Shown here piece after piece: positions 22,407-34,336 of a DNA stretch of 64,000 nucleotides. Source of the stretch: Schizophyllum amplum (Eukaryota; Basidiomycota; Agaricomycetes; Agaricales; Schizophyllaceae); contig VDMD01000012.1 in NCBI GenBank assembly GCA_007026445.1, forward strand, positions 62,001 to 126,000, in the 5' to 3' direction. The notes under the pieces are model-generated. The model was not told the DNA's origin, did not search any database, and saw only the letters and a program-made list of their open reading frames with translations. The stretch's first letter is position 1. Each line of letters starts with the position of its first letter. A program made the position numbers and the translations under genes.

Positions 22407-23394
22407 CAGTGAAGGCTGCTCTGTCACAATTTCTTGTGCAATTCAATGAATACGCGATATGTATGTTTCGGAAAAGATCTGAAAAGTGCATAACCCTGCG
22501 AGTCCAACCACAGTCCAACCATAAGTCAAGAGAACGCAAAGATCTGCATCGGGGATACTTACTTGACATCTCGCGTGGCGGGCACGGCTTATGCTGACCG
22601 TCGATTCTGCCTCGTGTTGGCTACATGGAGCTCTGAGCGGCGGCGAGCAGCACACACCGTCGACGTGGGGGGTTAAACAAGGGCTAAACGTCAAAGACGA
22701 GACGAGCGCACTGGGCGCAGCTGTGATGCAATGGCTAACTAACAAGGGCTATGTAAATCGAACGGGATGTAGGGTCGATGAATGCATGCACGCTCTACTA
22801 TAACTGCCCGAGCGTCGCTCGGCGCGCCTTGTCAACCGTAACGACCAGTCAGGGAGAGACCTCCACGTGGAATATTGTCCAAGAGAGTGGGATGCGTTTG
22901 GTCTCTTGAACTCACCCGATGGTTCCGACAACTTCTCATACTTATTTTGAAAATGTTCAAGTCAACAAGAGTCGTAAGCAGGTCGTGATGTGACATAGCT
23001 GGGCGTCAGTACATATGTACTTCACAGTGAAAGAGTCAAGCAGGAGCCGAGTCGTGGACATTCTGTTGGACCGCGTGCCAAATTTCCATCTCTCGGACCC
23101 AGGCCGGCGATATTCAGAGGAATGGTTCACTCAGCTCCTGGCTGGCTCTATTGTTTACAGACTCCCTCTATCAAACACTACATACCCCTTCAAGCTTCAA
23201 GCTTCATGAACGTGGTGACTCTGGTGAGAGGGCATCCAGTCATATGATCTACGCCCGTGGAAGGTTTGTGAATGTTGTGCTATGCTATGACCTGTTATGA
23301 CCGCCCGGTTTTGATGCATGTGTGATGGGTCCTTTTGCTTCCGCCAGGAACACATCTTGGCTTTCTCTCCCATCCCAGCCACCCGTTAACAGAC
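22407..23394. other. Intergenic, nothing recognised
   Basis: About 1 kb between the orphan gene and paralog B. Short open frames on both strands show no coding character; no inverted or direct repeats stand out. Confidence 0.4.
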
Positions 23395-24449
23395 ATGCCC
23401 AAGGCCGACTCCAGTAGAGCTCGAGCAGGGCCTCAGCCCTCTCAGCCCCCCACAGAACCCTATCGACGGTCTACGAGGCAACAGCACATCCGGAACGAGC
23501 GATCTTTGCGGCAGCAGACGTCCGCGGCGTCTCAACAGTCCACCCGCATGGCCAATAAACCTCGCACTCGTAATGCGAGACCGGAGATTGCTATGCATCA
23601 GCCTCCTCCGACGCAGTCTACCTTAGGCGCATCGTCTTCGACGCTCTTGGCCATGCCTGCGATGGAAGCTGCTTGCGCTCATCTTCACCGAACGATGACC
23701 GGCACCTTGGAACCGGGGGAGGAACCAGCTGCCACGACCAGGGTGTACGAGTGGCTGCCGAGTCATATCGCCAAGCCGGGAGGCATCCCGATTCCTCCGC
23801 AGCCAATTCGCACCGCACATAATGGCGACACCTTGCACATCCCGATGTCTGAGGGCCTTGCGCAGGCGCTCATGATTGCGAGGTGTGGTAGTGTGGAAGA
23901 AGGAACTAAACAGTTAAAAGAACTTTACTCGAGAATTAATGTCCTTGGTGTAGGTGGATCGTCGCGTGGTCATCGTCGTGCTCTGACATTGGTATTTGTA
24001 CGCAGGGAATTCCGGACCCGCAGGATACAACACTACAGAAGGTGGAGCTTCCCGGTGTCGGGTGTCACATGCGCTTCTGGCTGGGCCACCAAACACGCAC
24101 TATCTCGTTCGATCTCTGCGATGACCGAACTGGACAACTCGTCGCCAAGCCACCTTCCCTCGAAATTTTTCACGTCAACGCAATTACCGGCGATCTGACG
24201 GAGTTGAAGTCGTTGCAATGGTGTCAAGGGTTCAAGCCCAGGACGACCATGAAGGAGGCCACCTTCGTCGTTGCAGAAGGCACAGAGCTGGAGTTCGTCT
24301 TCAAAGGTACGACTCTCAAGACAACCCTCTTGCCGACGCGGGGTCAGCCTGTCCGGCCGGCTGTGGACCCGACTGTGTTACAAGAGCTGCCCGTGAGAGT
24401 GACACGCGAGTCAGTTTCATTGGGTCACAGTGATGAATCGACGTGCTAA
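23395..24449 (+). CDS. Unknown protein, paralog B of a lineage-specific pair
   Basis: Start ATG 23395 (MPKADSSRARAGPQPSQPP). Same plan as the gene at 19227-20326: basic low-complexity N-terminus, then AHLHRTMTGTLEPGEEPA, LPSHIA and EGLAQALMIARCGSVEEGTKQL, a phase-0 intron (donor GTAGGT near 23950, acceptor CGCAG near 24005), then GIPDPQDTTLQKVELPG, HMRFWLGHQTRTISFDLCD and VAEGTELEFVF. The N-terminal tracts have diverged almost completely while these blocks are kept, which argues that both copies are under selection. No known domain. The C-terminus after LPTRGQPVRP is a longer tail than in paralog A, and an alternative intron (donor GTGAGAGTG near 24392) could change it. Confidence 0.7.
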
Positions 24450-25091
24450 TGCTCGCGTCTACAGGGAAAGGCATGCTCGAATGCTTGCCTTGACAGGAGG
24501 AAGGGCGTTCTAAATGCTTCATATTCCAACTACTCAATGGTACCGCTGCGACATCGTACCAGTTTCTCATTGCTAAGATGTGCTGTCCATGCTGTCCGTT
24601 TCTGAAATCTTACGACTGCTATCGCCTCCATATACGTGTTTTCTTTTCTACGGCTTTTCAGTGCTTCGGTTCGAGTATGCTATCCTGTTATGTCTCATAT
24701 CTATGACTTTGTTCGCGCTGCGCGTCATCCATCTCGAGCTCATCGTTATATCGAGCTTGTTGTGCAAGTAGTACACCGCAGGAAAGACGCCACATACTAT
24801 CAAATGTTTCTCATCTTCTGTCATTGACATTGCCGCGTTCACACCTCACCAAGTTGTTGACATTTGTTCGAGCCTTGTGGCAAAAGGAAAACAGGCGTTG
24901 GGCAAGGAGGAAGTTGCCACCCCACAATTTTCGGCGAGGGTCGACCTTATTATCGATTGCCTGAGTGTATACGTTCCACAATCCACAGCAATGCATTAGA
25001 GACGTGCTAGATGTTATGCGAGAGATACTACACGGGTATTGGAACAATGAGTAACCGACAAAGCAACGTTAGTCTATGACACCTCGATCCC
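24450..25091. other. Intergenic between converging genes
   Basis: 3' flanks of paralog B and of the kinesin-1 gene. No feature seen. Confidence 0.45.
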
Positions 25092-28000
25092 TTAACCAGC
25101 GTTGCTGAAGAACCAGGATCGCCGTGAGCTCTGAGAGCCGGAACTGCAGAACGGTGTCAGTCTACTTGATATATTTGCCAAGTTTCGCATGACTTACCCT
25201 TCCTCGTTCTGCAGCCGCGCGAGAGGTGAGGCGCCGCCGCCGCTGATGGCGGTGTGCTCCGTCGTCGGGCGACCGCCGCGGAGAGGCTTGGCGATGCGGC
25301 CAAAGTTCAGAGGCGAAGACGCCGCCGCCTTTTGAGCTGTCGAATCGATGAGCACGCAAGGACAAGAGTGAAAACATGCGACATACCACGAGCCTGGTCG
25401 AGGCGCTCCTTGACGGCCTGCAGCTGTGCCTCAAACTTCTGGTTCTGCACCGACAGGCGACGATCCGCGTCCTGCAGGAGCGCCTCCAGGTTCTGTATCC
25501 GCTCGTTGCGGGCAAGGAGCTTGCGCTCCGCGATGCCCGCCTCCTTCTTGAGCGTCGAGTTCTGGTCGACGAGCTGCTTCTGCACCAGCGTGAGCTGCTC
25601 GAGGTTGCGCTCGAGGAAGGCCATCTTCTTCTGCTGGGCCTTGCTGTTGCTGTTGCGGATCACGTTGTTATACTGCTCCTTGATCTCGTCGAGCTGGATC
25701 TCGAGCTCAACGACCTGAACAGATGTCAGCCATACGCTCGCGAGGCGGTGAGAGGTTGGATGATGACCTTCTCGCAGCGGTTCTGGAGGTCGCGCATCAA
25801 GCTCTTCTTGACGCCGTCGAACTCGGCAAGCTGAACGTTGATCGCCTTGCGTGTCCGCTCGAGGTCCTGAGCGCTCTCGGCGAGGTTCTTGCCACCCTCG
25901 ATGCCGGCGGAGGTCACGGCGAAGGCGCGCTATGGCCATGTTGATTGAGGTGTGTGGGGCTCGGTAAAGTGAACGCACCTTGAGCTCCTCGTTCACGCTC
26001 TTCAAGCTCTCGTTCGTCGCATGGAGGTTGCGGACCTCGTTGGTCTTCATCTCCAGCTGCTGACGGAGGTCCACCATCTCGCTCAAGTGTGCGTCACGCT
26101 TGGCGGCGTACTGAGCCTCGAGCTTGACCTGGGAGGATCGTTAGCAGCGCATCGCCAAACCCGTGCTTATACAAACCTTCAAATCGGCGATTGAATCCGC
26201 GAGGTCAGCGTTGCTGTTCTCTTCGTCGTGGATCGTCTTCTCTGTAGAAACGGTCAGCAAGACCACTTCCGCTCACGAAGGGAATACGTACCCAACAACT
26301 CCTCGTATTCCGCCTCAAGAGACGCAACACGGGCCTCGAGTTCCTCTCGCCTGCGCGTGAGCATCTCGTTCTCCTCCTGGCTCTGGCGCAACCGGTCGAC
26401 GGTCTCCCGCACGACACTCTGGCCCTCGCTCAGCTGGCGGCGGATCGTGGTCAGGTCGTCGCCTGTCAGCGCGCCCGCAGGGTCCGTGCTGTCCAGCTTG
26501 TTCAGGATCGCGCGCAATTGCTCGTCCTTCTCGCTGAACGCGCCCGTGTCGAACTTGGCCATCATCATCGCCATCTTCTCCTGCTTGCGCTTCTCCTTAT
26601 CCTCCGCGCCCGCGTCCTTCTGCGACGTGCGCAGCTCGGCGATCAGCTTGTTCTGCTCGTCGAGCTGGCTCGTCGTGTCCTGCTGCTGCTCCTTAAGGAT
26701 GTCGATCGTGATGGCGGCCTCCTTGTTGTCGTAGTTCAACCGCTCGACCTGCAGGCGCAGCTCGTTGACCTGCGTCGCCATCGTCTTGTTCTCCTTGTTC
26801 ACGGTCGCTTCCTGCTCCTTGAGGAACGTGAGCTCCTCCTTGAGCTCCTTGACGAGCTTCTCAGCAGCGTTGAGCGCGCTCTCGCGCTCGCCGAGCGCGT
26901 CGGTGAGCTCGTTCTCGCGACGGAGGAAGTCCTCGCGCTCGTCTTTCTCCAGACCGAGCACTGTCGGCGTCTGCGGCCGGCTGTCGGGGAAGTCGCCCTT
27001 GAGGTTCTCGATGGCGGGGTTGACAGGTGTCATACTGCGCGACGTGGACATGCTTGATGACGGTGTCGGACTTGTCGGCGCCTTCTTCGGCTCGGACTTC
27101 GCTGCAGAGGCAGGAGCGCCGGCCTTCCCGGGCGTCGCCCAGTCTGACTCCTCGACGGTGCCACCGGAACGCCAGATGGCGAGCTCTGCCTCCATCGCGG
27201 CGATGTACTTCTGGTACGAGCCATTGGCGGCTTGCGACTTCTGGAGAAGACCCTTCAACTCTTGTGGCGACAGCTCCGCGTTGACGCGAGCGGCGTTCTT
27301 GATGCTCTTCGCGCGGATACCAAAGCGGAGCGTCGAGATCGTTTCCGTCTCGTTGTAAGCACAGGGAGAGCAGTTGATGATGAGGGTTGTACGCGAGTTG
27401 CCTCCGAGGGATTCTTGCAGGATACGGGTGAGCTTGGAATCACGGTACGGCACGTATTTGACCTGTATCGAGTGCTTAGTTGCGCATATGTGCTAGTTAT
27501 ACGTGCGGACATACCTTTGCGTCAGTGAGCGCGTTAATGACCATGCCGAGCGCGGAGAGCGACTTGTTGATCTTCTTCGCCTCCTCGAGAGTCTGCCCCG
27601 ACGCGCCCGTTTTGCCGACCTTCTCAGAACCGGCGAGATCGACGAGGTACAGATTACCGGTCTTCTGCGCACCGCTCTCGGTATTTCGGCAAATGATGGT
27701 GATGAGGAAGATGGAGTGCGATCGTGAGGACTCGGCGTTCATGTCTGCGATACACGTCAGTCGGCGAGCGCTGAATATGCACGCGCAATACGCACTGGTA
27801 GATGATACCATGCGGGCGGCGCCGCCTGTTCGCATGATTTCGTAGACTTCTTGAGCGCTGCTGACATAGTAATCGGACAGGTTCTTGACGTAGACGCCCT
27901 TTGATTTCTCTTCATGTACTTGGAGGTTGTCGTTTTGGGCTAGCTGCAGGTGAGACGGGTGGATGCAATCGGGACGCTTGTATACGCACGAGATAGCAAA

Positions 28001-28666
28001 TCGCGGATCTTCTCAAGGTAGATTTCCATGTACGAGACCTTCACCAAGTACTCCAAGTGGGCTTCGCTCTCGACGATCGACTGGAAGATCTGCTCCGTGA
28101 TTCGTGGGATGATACCCGCGAGTTCTGGCGAGTCTATGTCTGCGCCCTGAGGAGAGAGTGAGAGGGCGCTGTGCTCGATGGTATCGGCAACGCACCATCA
28201 TCGTGAATGTCTTTCCGCTTCCTGTCTGACCGTACGCAAAAACGGTGCCGTTGTACCATCGAGGACATCTGAAGGGTGTTCTCAGCCAAGCTCCCGTGTG
28301 CATACGCGTTCGGTCGTACCGGCGACGATGCTGTATATCGCGGTCAGTTCAGCGATCTCGGGTGAAGGGCAGGCGACACGCACTCCTTGACGCCGTAATC
28401 AAAGACCTCCTTCTGCTGCGTGGCCATGGGAAACACCCTATCGAAGGTGAATCCGTTGGCCTCCGGGCCTGTCTGGGCGGCGCCCGACACCTTGACGGTG
28501 GTGAGGTCGTCGCTGAAGTTGACGCATATGTCGCCGCCCTCGCGTTTCTCAATCGAGTTTGGCGGGCGGAAGCTGCCAGAAGGCCTTGCGTGAGGGGCTG
28601 GCGGGGTGGCGGAGAGGCGAAAACGCACCGACAGACGACCTTGATGTTGTTGCCTTGGTTGGCCAT
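25092..28666 (-). CDS. Conventional kinesin heavy chain (kinesin-1)
   Basis: Plus-end-directed microtubule motor for cargo transport in hyphae. Start ATG 28666-28664 (MANQGNNIKVVCR). Motor domain with P-loop GQTGSGKT, switch I NAESSRSH, switch II DLAGSEKVGKTG and the neck-side block YRDSKLTRILQESLGG; together about 340 residues. A Ser/Pro hinge, then long coiled coil (from about 27000 to 25350) and the fungal kinesin-1 tail with SGGGASPLARLQNEE. After the last intron the protein ends SQSSRRSWFFSNAG, a C-terminus seen in filamentous-fungal conventional kinesins. At least ten exons; the last junction (donor GGTAAGTC, acceptor TTCTGCAG) keeps the frame. Length, close to 950 residues, is normal for the family. 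No frame break found. Confidence 0.93.
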
Positions 28667-29001
28667 CTTGACTGGCGGTGGCTACGAGTCTACGACGTCT
28701 GGGCGCGATCCAAGGACGTCGTAGGAGCGGGAAGCGCGGGCTCGCGGGGTGCGGCGGTCTCCGACGAGCAGAGAAGATGGCTGTCGCGGTGAAAGGAACG
28801 ACAATCAAGAAGCTAATGGAAAGGCGCAGTGTTTGCTTATGTTGCCATAGCCACGATGCACGCGCCGTCGTCGCCGATCCTTTCAGGAAATACACGGAAT
28901 ATATGTCAGATTTTCGGCGCGCACGTCGTTCAAAGGCTACAGCGGTTGCGATTAAGTATATACAAGTGATGTACAGGCGTGAATATGAGGAGTAGGAGAT
29001 A
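28667..29001. other. 5' region of kinesin-1 and 3' flank of ELF1
   Basis: No coding signal. AT-rich part near 28890-28990 may carry polyadenylation signals of the ELF1 gene, which is transcribed in the same direction. Confidence 0.4.
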
Positions 29002-29447
29002 TCAATCATCGTCGCTATCTGACAGCCCCGTCGGTTGTGGACGCGCTCGTGGGCGGCTGGAGGATGCTACAGGGCGCGGCGGAGGATCGTCTTGGGCAGC
29101 GTCGCACGCGTCCATCCATTCCGCATATACGTCGACGGGTTCGGTCAGATCTGCAGTGACACATACATCAGCAGGGGACATGGCACAAAATCACTGCGAC
29201 GTACGATTGACCTTGCCCTGGTACCTCTGGTCGCACACCTTGCATGTCAGATACGCAACGCCCTCTTTCTTGTCCATCCGGACGGTCACTGAATTGTCAT
29301 GGTGGCAAAAGAGGCAGGTAAAGGTCGTGTCTGAGCAGAGGTTAGCGTCCCCAACTCCCGCTAAACTTTGTGATAATCACCCAGAGCCTGCTTCCTGCGC
29401 GCTGCGTTCGGTGCGGGCTTGCGCGACGACTTTTTTCGTTTGCCCAT
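29002..29447 (-). CDS. ELF1: Transcription elongation factor 1 homolog (Elf1/ELOF1)
   Basis: Small zinc protein that travels with RNA polymerase II and aids elongation through chromatin. Start ATG 29447-29445 (MGKRKKSSRKPAPNAARRK), the basic tail typical of the family. After an intron (donor GTGATT, acceptor CTCAG) come the four zinc ligands in CLFC and CKVC, flanked by DTTFT, HHDNSVTVRMDKKEG and YLTCKVCDQRYQ. After a second intron (donor GTACGT) the conserved LTEPVDVYAEWMDAC follows, then an acidic, Arg/Pro-rich tail ending LSDSDDD. About 105 residues, slightly longer than yeast because of the tail. The start faces the kinesin-5 start 136 bp away, so a shared bidirectional promoter is likely. 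Too fragmented to show as a single long ORF. Confidence 0.92.
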
Positions 29448-29582
29448 GGTGGCGCGAGTGCAGCCGTGAATTTGCAGCGAACCAGTGTCGCAAGCGCCCT
29501 TCTCGCCCACGTGACGTCAAGCGTTGCGCACCACGTGCCCGGACGCGTTGTTGAGCGCGAATCATTGTTGACTGCCGCCACC

Positions 29583-32500
29583 ATGGCCTCCAAGCGCCAG
29601 CCCGCCTCGCGCCCGCGCACGGCGATGAGCAACAATGCAATGGCTCCTCCCCAGCCGCCCTCCCGCTCACGCTCCGTCATGTCCAAGCTCACCACCTCCA
29701 CGCGCTCAGCAGACGACACCAACAAACCCGCGGCGGATCACCCAGAAACCAATATCCAGGTCGTCATCCGCTGCAGGAGGCGATCAGAGAAGGAGATCCA
29801 AGAGAACTCGCCGATAATCGTCAGCTCGCAGGGTGCGAAGAGCCATGAAGTATCCATCGAAGCTGCGGCACCCATGTCCAGTATGGGCGTCGTGACACTC
29901 GCGCCGTTAAAGACCTATCCCTTCGACCTAGTGTTTGGCCCAGAGGCGGATCAGGCCCTCATCTACCACGAAGTCGTCAGCCCGATGCTTGAAGAAGTCT
30001 TACAGGGCTACAACTGCACGCTCTTTGCATACGGTCAAACGGGCACAGGAAAGACGTGAGTTGTCAACTCGCTGGGCGCACAAATATACTCATGACTCTT
30101 CAGTCATACTATGCAAGGAGACCTCACACCCACGCCCATGGGCAACCCCTCAAGCAACGCCGGCATGATCCCCGCGTCCTCTTCCGCCTCTTCCACCATC
30201 TCCAATCATCCGGCTGCGACTACAGCGTCAAAGTCTCCTTCATCGAGCTCTACAACGAGGAACTGCGCGATCTGCTGGCGAGCGATCTCGCCGCACCCAT
30301 CGGCTCCTCTCAGCCCATGGGCATGGCGAAGGACTCCAAGACCGGCCCCCCACCCGGTACCGACCTCAAGATCTTTGACGACAGCGGTAAACGCGGCGTC
30401 TACATCCAGGGCCTCGAAGAGGTTCCCGTTAAGGACTCAAAGGACGCGCTCGCTCTCCTCCTCAAGGGCAGCCAGCGCCGCCAGATCGCCGCCACAAAGT
30501 TTAACGACCACTCCTCGCGCTCGCACTCCGTATTCTCGATCACCGTGCACATCAAGGAGACGTCCACCATGGGCGACGACCTGCTCAAGGTCGGCAAGCT
30601 CAACCTGGTCGACCTCGCGGGCTCGGAGAATATCGGTCGCTCCGGCGCGGAGAACAAGCGCGCGCGCGAGGCCGGCATGATCAACCAGAGCCTCCTCACC
30701 CTCGGCCGCGTCATCAACGCGCTCGTCGACCGCGCCTCGCACGTGCCCTACCGCGAGTCCAAGCTCACGCGGCTCCTCCAAGACTCGCTGGTGGGCGCAC
30801 CAAGACGTGCATCGTGGCCACCGTCTCTCCGTCGCGCTCGAATATGGAGGAGACGCTCTCGACGCTCGACTACGCGATGCGCGCCAAGAGCATCCGCAAC
30901 CGGCCCGAGCTCAACCAGCGCATGTCGCGCAACTCGCTGCTGAAGGACTACATCGGCGAGATCGAGCGTCTGAAGGCGGACTTGCTCGCGGCGCGCGAGA
31001 AGAACGGCATCTTCTTCAGCGAGGAGAGCGTCGCGGAGATGGAGCGCGAGAAGGAGCTGAGGCAGACGGAGATTGGCGAGGCCAAGAAGATGATTGAGAT
31101 TACGGAGGGGCAGCTACGCAATGTGCGGGAGGAGTTTGAGCAGAGCATTGCGCTGCTGATGCGGAGGGATGAGGAGCTAGAGCAGACGAGGCGCGAGCTG
31201 AAGGATAGGACGGAGACTCTGGAAGTGCGCGAGGTGGAGCTGAAGGTGGCGAAGACGGCGTTCGAGGAAGAGACTGTCGTTCGGAGAGCGCATCAGAATA
31301 CGGAGGATCGCCTCAATGACGTTGCCACCGGCCTCAAGGTCATCACGAAGCAAAGCATCGCAGCCGTAGGGCAGCTAATGGACAAGCTTGGTGAGTATCT
31401 CCATTCTACTGTAAATTGCATTGCTCAATCACCTGACAGATCGCAAGTCGACTGTCATGAACGCCAACGCCCAAGTTGTCCGCAAGCATAGCAAGGGCAT
31501 CTCAAATGCGACAACAACCCTCGCCCAGAAGCTCGAAGAGTTCATCAAGCTATCCTCTCAAACCGCTCTCCAGCTCCAATCTGACGCGAAGGACTTCCAG
31601 ACCAAGGAGGCGTCCGCGCTAACAGAGCAATCACGCCGCGTTGACGAACAACTGCGTCAAGTCCAGGGTGCCCTTCAGACAATCTCCGCCCGCGACGGCG
31701 AAGAAGCCAAGGCGCTCGACCTCGTTCAATCCGTCGTCACCCACTCGCATCAGGTCTTCCGCGCCGGCTTCGAGGCCTGGAGCGCCACCCTCCGCAAGAC
31801 CTGCGACGCCTCCTGCGTCGATGCCGAGAAGGCCGCCGCCTCCGCCTTTGCCGCCGTCGAAAAGGCCGTGGCCGGCATGGGCGCCGTCGTCGACGCCGTC
31901 GCGCGCGAGGCCGCCGACTTTGCGGAGGCAGAGCGCAGCGCGGTGCCGAGGCGCGCGCGCTCGCGGAGGCCGCTGCCGCGGACGAGGTCGCGCGGCTGCG
32001 CGCGCAGAACGACGCGCTGAAGCGCCTGCTGGAGGACGAGCGGACGAAGAGCGCGCGCGCGAAGGACGAGCTAATTCAGCGGATTTCGGGGCTGTTGGGC
32101 GATTTTGTGGCGGAGCGGGATCGGGGGCTGAGGCAGGCGGTGGGTGGGGCGGTGAGGGCGAATGAGCAGGGGGCGCAAGCGATGGAGGGCTTTGCGGTGG
32201 CGCACGCGGGGGCGATGGATGGGATGGAGGCGCGGACGGCGGACCATGGGGTCAGTATTGGGAAGCAAGCGCTGGACGGCAAGCGGACGCGCGATGGGGC
32301 GAAGAAGGTTAGCCGGTTGTGTGGGTGTGTGAGGTACAGGCTCATGACAATCTACAGAGTGTCTCGAACGCGAAGGCATCGCTGCACGAGAACTTATCCA
32401 AGATGCAGGGCAGCGTGTCTGGCTCTGTTCAGTCATACTCTTCGCAGTTCCAGAAGGAGGCAGAGACCATGCAGTCGTCCTGTTCTGAAGGTTCGTTACT

Positions 32501-33320
32501 ATCAATTCAGCGCAGGAGGCATCAGCTCATTGCCTGTCTCAGCCCTCGACCATCACTCGCGCGCAAAACGGGCCCGCCTGGAGACTACCAAATCGTTGGG
32601 CGTCCAAGTGCAGAGCGAATACAAGTACTTCCAGCGTAGCGTGGCTTCAACTTCCCGAGAGGTGGAGGGAATGGCGAACCGTGTGACGTCGAGCGTGAGT
32701 TCCTTCCTTCATTGATGTGAGATACGTACTGACAAAACATGGCAGTCCTCTGGCCTGAAGAGCGGCATCGACACATATCACCAGGTCGCGTCTTCGCATC
32801 TATCCACCGTACGCCAGTCATCCGCCACTCTGGCAGAGCAGGGCGCCAAAGAAGACGCACCGACAAACCTTACGCCTCGCAAACGCGCTTGGGACTACGA
32901 GGACCAGTGGACGCTGACCAAGCCGCGAGACGAGCTGCTGCGCGAGTGGCGAGCGAAAGGAATGTCGTCCGTGGGCAGCGAGACATTCATCGCCGAGCAC
33001 GTCCCGCTTCCGGACGGAGATGTGCCGCTCTCGCCCGATGAGGCTGCGTCGAGGGCGACCTCGAGGGCGCCGACGCCAACCCCGCCTGCCGCAGCGCCAG
33101 CCTCGCCCATTGTGTCATCCCCGAATCTGCCGTGCCGTCATCGTCTGTTGCGTCCTCCGCAGCGTCGTCCTTGTCCCGTCCGCCAGTGGAACCGGCCGCT
33201 GCCCCACCAGCGCGGGTTACCCATAGACGCACGAACAGCAAGCTCGGAATACCGAGTGCGATAGGGACTCTGACGGACGCGAGGAATGTGTATACCACAC
33301 GATCTCGGCGGGCGCGGTAG
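29583..33320 (+). CDS. Kinesin-5 (BimC/Eg5 family) mitotic motor, frame broken at three sites
   Basis: Tetrameric plus-end motor that pushes spindle poles apart. Start ATG 29583 ([18 protein letters not shown]). Motor domain: [10 protein letters not shown]-loop GQTGTGKT, switch [31 protein letters not shown] (the kinesin-5 form), and [12 protein letters not shown] coiled-coil stalk follows, then the tail with the BimC box [18 protein letters not shown] (about 32870-32925), whose Thr is the cyclin-dependent kinase target in the family. It ends [13 protein letters not shown]...RSRRAR. The coding frame shifts by one base near 30790 (after LLQDSL), near 31942 (in the stalk) and in the C run 33119-33122; in each case the next frame carries on conserved or coiled-coil sequence. 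Introns near 30058, 31391, 32310, 32490 and 32697. Confidence 0.92.
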
Positions 33321-33591
33321 AGTCATGACAGAGTCCGTTCCCTCCATATAACTTATTATGTCGGCGCACCTACTGTATCATACCCCTACATGCTGCTATG
33401 CTATGGATCTGATGGCTTTGAGGATCGGAATACTGGATGGATGCTTGACGGGGCCAAGCGGCAAGCCATGCTGGAGGGGGGGACCAGGGGCATGTCTTCG
33501 GCAATTGCCGGCTCGGCGTAATCGTGATATGTTGATGCCTACCGCGCCTCAGCTTCAGACTGCGCGGTCGTTGACGAAGTTGTCCACAGCC

Positions 33592-34147
33592 ATGGCCGCT
33601 GGACTCAAGAGTGAGCGCGCTTTGCGTTCCCCAGTGACTCTATACTGATTCTGTCTTGATAGCCGTAATATTGCTCTCCTTCGTCCTCGCCGTCGGCTTC
33701 CTCCTCATTATCCTCTCATGCGCGCTCTGGGCGAACTGGCTCCCCCTCCTCGTCGGTGCGTGACTTGCATGACTTTTATAACACTTGACTGAACTGGCAT
33801 ATTGCTTACAGCGCTCACGTTTGTTCTCGCCCCCCTCCCTAACGCGCTCTTCGCACATTGTGGGCAGGACGAGTTTGGCGGCTCGTACGAGGGCGGCGGC
33901 GGACCGGTTGACCTCGGTCGCTTCATCACCTCCATCTTCGTCGTCACCGGCTTTGCACTCCCCATCGTGCTCACACATTCGGAGGTTATCTACCCGGCAG
34001 CCTGTGCCATGTCGATAATCGGTGGCGGGTGCGTTGCCAACTTTGCGCAGCTGTCCCTTCGTGCTTACCCCCTGATCCAGGCTAGTATACGGGACGATAT
34101 TGGCCTACTCAGCGGCCTTCAAGCAGGAGGACTCCGAATTCGATTAG
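33592..34147 (+). CDS. VPS55: Vacuolar protein sorting protein Vps55 (LEPROT family)
   Basis: Small four-span membrane protein of late endosomes, acting with Vps68 in endosome-to-vacuole transport. Start chosen at ATG 33592 (MAAGLK), in a good Kozak context; a longer in-frame leader upstream is possible. Conserved blocks: TVILLSFVLAVGFLLIILSC, WANWLPLLVALTFVLAPLPN, then the insertion GGSYEGGGG, VDLGRFITSIFVVTGFALP and HSEVIYPAACAMSIIGGG. The last exon, after an intron with donor GTGCGT and acceptor ATCCAG, reads LVYGTILAYSAAFKQEDSEFD-stop, matching the family's C-terminus. Four exons, all phases agree. Length about 135 residues, normal for the family. Confidence 0.93.
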
Positions 34148-34336
34148 CCTCGCCGTGCAAACCATACCTACCCATCCCCGAGCAACAGCTACGGGCATGC
34201 GCTGACGCTGAAGACTACTGCATGTGGACCACCTTGTACAAGTATCTCATAATGTACCATCGGCGTCGCTACATATATACAGAACAGCATCTTTGGTAGC
34301 CAAAGCGCATTAGGAATCACATTGAAGTCAATAGCA

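Noticed and set aside
26228..27358. Long plus-strand open frames rich in Leu/Arg/Ser opposite the kinesin-1 stalk
   Set aside because: They are the reverse reading of GAG/CTC-rich coiled-coil codons; composition is distorted and no domain is visible.
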